This document shows positions 6,278 through 6,686 of a DNA stretch of 6,686 nucleotides, in pieces. Both the position numbers and the translations under genes were made by a program. Each line of letters opens with the position of its first letter. Within the stretch, counting starts at the first letter, position 1. Origin of the DNA: DHVE2 group archaeon (GTDB taxonomy: Archaea; Thermoplasmatota; Thermoplasmata; Thermoplasmatales; Aciduliprofundaceae); the NCBI GenBank assembly GCA_026986135.1, contig JALSPD010000169.1, forward strand, positions 1 through 6,686, in the 5' to 3' direction. The notes below the pieces were generated by a model. It was not told where the DNA came from and did no database searches. It was given only the letters and a program-made list of their open reading frames with translations.

Positions 6278-6686
6278 ATGAAACGGATCTACCGCAAGGA
6301 AGAGGGCGATATCGGAATTGCCACACTCATACTTTTCATTGCAATTATAATAGTTGCTGCCATTGCTTCCTCACTCATCATTTACGTTGGTATCACCCTT
6401 AGAGAGCAAGGGGAGAAGGTGGCGGCAGATGCCACCGCACAGATTACGAGCTCAGTTAGAATACTCAACATACTCGGAGATAGAGACATAGACGGAAAGG
6501 ACCCAACTATTGTCTCTGTAAAAGCCCCGATACAGAAGGACACCGATCCTCCCACAGGAGGTAAAATAATAAATGCGACTGTAAAATCCACCAATCCGCT
6601 TGCGGTGGAGATAACATGGAACTCCGCTGTTGATACTGGCACAGGTATGGGAAAAGAAGTAGTGTACAGGGTGGAAGGAGATTACT
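6278..6686 (+). CDS. Archaellin (archaeal flagellin), 3' partial
   Basis: The first 136 residues of a type IV pilin-like secreted filament subunit. A short basic leader (MKRIYRKEEG) ends in the preflagellin peptidase site: cleavage after Gly10, Gly at +3 (EEG|DIG). The hydrophobic helix GIATLILFIAIIIVAAIASS closely matches the archaellin N-terminal signature GIGTLIVFIAMVLVAAVAA. The following LREQGEKVAADATAQITSSVRI keeps the archaellin helix pattern, with the globular domain starting near residue 66. An Asp-rich loop (GDRDIDGKDPT) occurs at 67-77. It continues past the right edge, so the C-terminal domain and any further arl genes cannot be seen. A pilin-type or ArlF/G-like protein is less likely because of the signature match. 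It is transcribed away from the KaiC-like operon from its own promoter. Confidence 0.85.
   Translation, partial: MKRIYRKEEGDIGIATLILFIAIIIVAAIASSLIIYVGITLREQGEKVAADATAQITSSVRILNILGDRDIDGKDPTIVSVKAPIQKDTDPPTGGKIINATVKSTNPLAVEITWNSAVDTGTGMGKEVVYRVEGDY

Noticed and set aside
6382..6642. Minus-strand reading frame opposite the archaellin
   Set aside because: The plus strand has a clear archaellin signature with promoter; the antisense frame is low-complexity and unsupported.
1..6686. CRISPR arrays, tRNA/rRNA genes, insertion sequences, long repeats
   Set aside because: No spaced direct repeats, tRNA-like motifs, transposase motifs or terminal inverted repeats were noticed on reading; nearly all bases are in confident genes.

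Overview
This window looks like a piece of a euryarchaeal chromosome. Four lines of evidence point that way. There is an archaellin start with a type III (FlaK/PibD) signal peptide. TATA boxes sit about 27 nt in front of start codons, which indicates leaderless transcripts. There are RecA/KaiC-superfamily ATPases and a DUF835 protein. There is also an archaeal-type PAPS-reductase-like protein carrying Zn-ribbon, PUA and ferredoxin parts. I infer a Thermoplasmata/Aciduliprofundum-like or Thermococcales-like lineage; no rRNA or other strong taxonomic marker is present. Coding density is very high and no gap exceeds about 140 bases.

Layout. (1) Bases 1-2748, plus strand: the 3' part of a GAF-containing sensor histidine kinase (cut by the left edge), followed almost directly by a 580-aa multidomain PP-loop/Fe-S protein of the PAPS reductase family. 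(2) Bases 2745-4459, minus strand: a GvpD-like P-loop ATPase gene, whose stop overlaps the start of a single-domain CheY-like response regulator. The regulator converges on the PP-loop gene and the two TAA stops share one TTAA palindrome. (3) Bases 4510-5121, minus strand: a DUF835 protein with its own promoter. (4) Bases 5168-6144, minus strand: a small helical protein followed by a single-domain KaiC-like ATPase. (5) From 6278, plus strand: a divergent archaellin gene cut by the right edge.

How it may fit together (inference). The kinase and the stand-alone receiver are the visible two-component pair, encoded on opposite strands either side of the PP-loop gene. The receiver is translationally coupled to a RecA-like ATPase. 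Two further genes of the archaeal KaiC/DUF835 group lie between that pair and the archaellin, so a regulatory module acting on motility or surface structures is plausible. Nothing in the sequence proves it.

The most useful sequence-level result is promoter geometry. Four TATA boxes lie 26.5-27.5 nt (centre to first base) from an ATG. In two cases this argues that the real start is downstream of the longest possible one (4459 rather than 4492, and 6144 rather than 6201). Genes inside operons instead have Shine-Dalgarno sequences.
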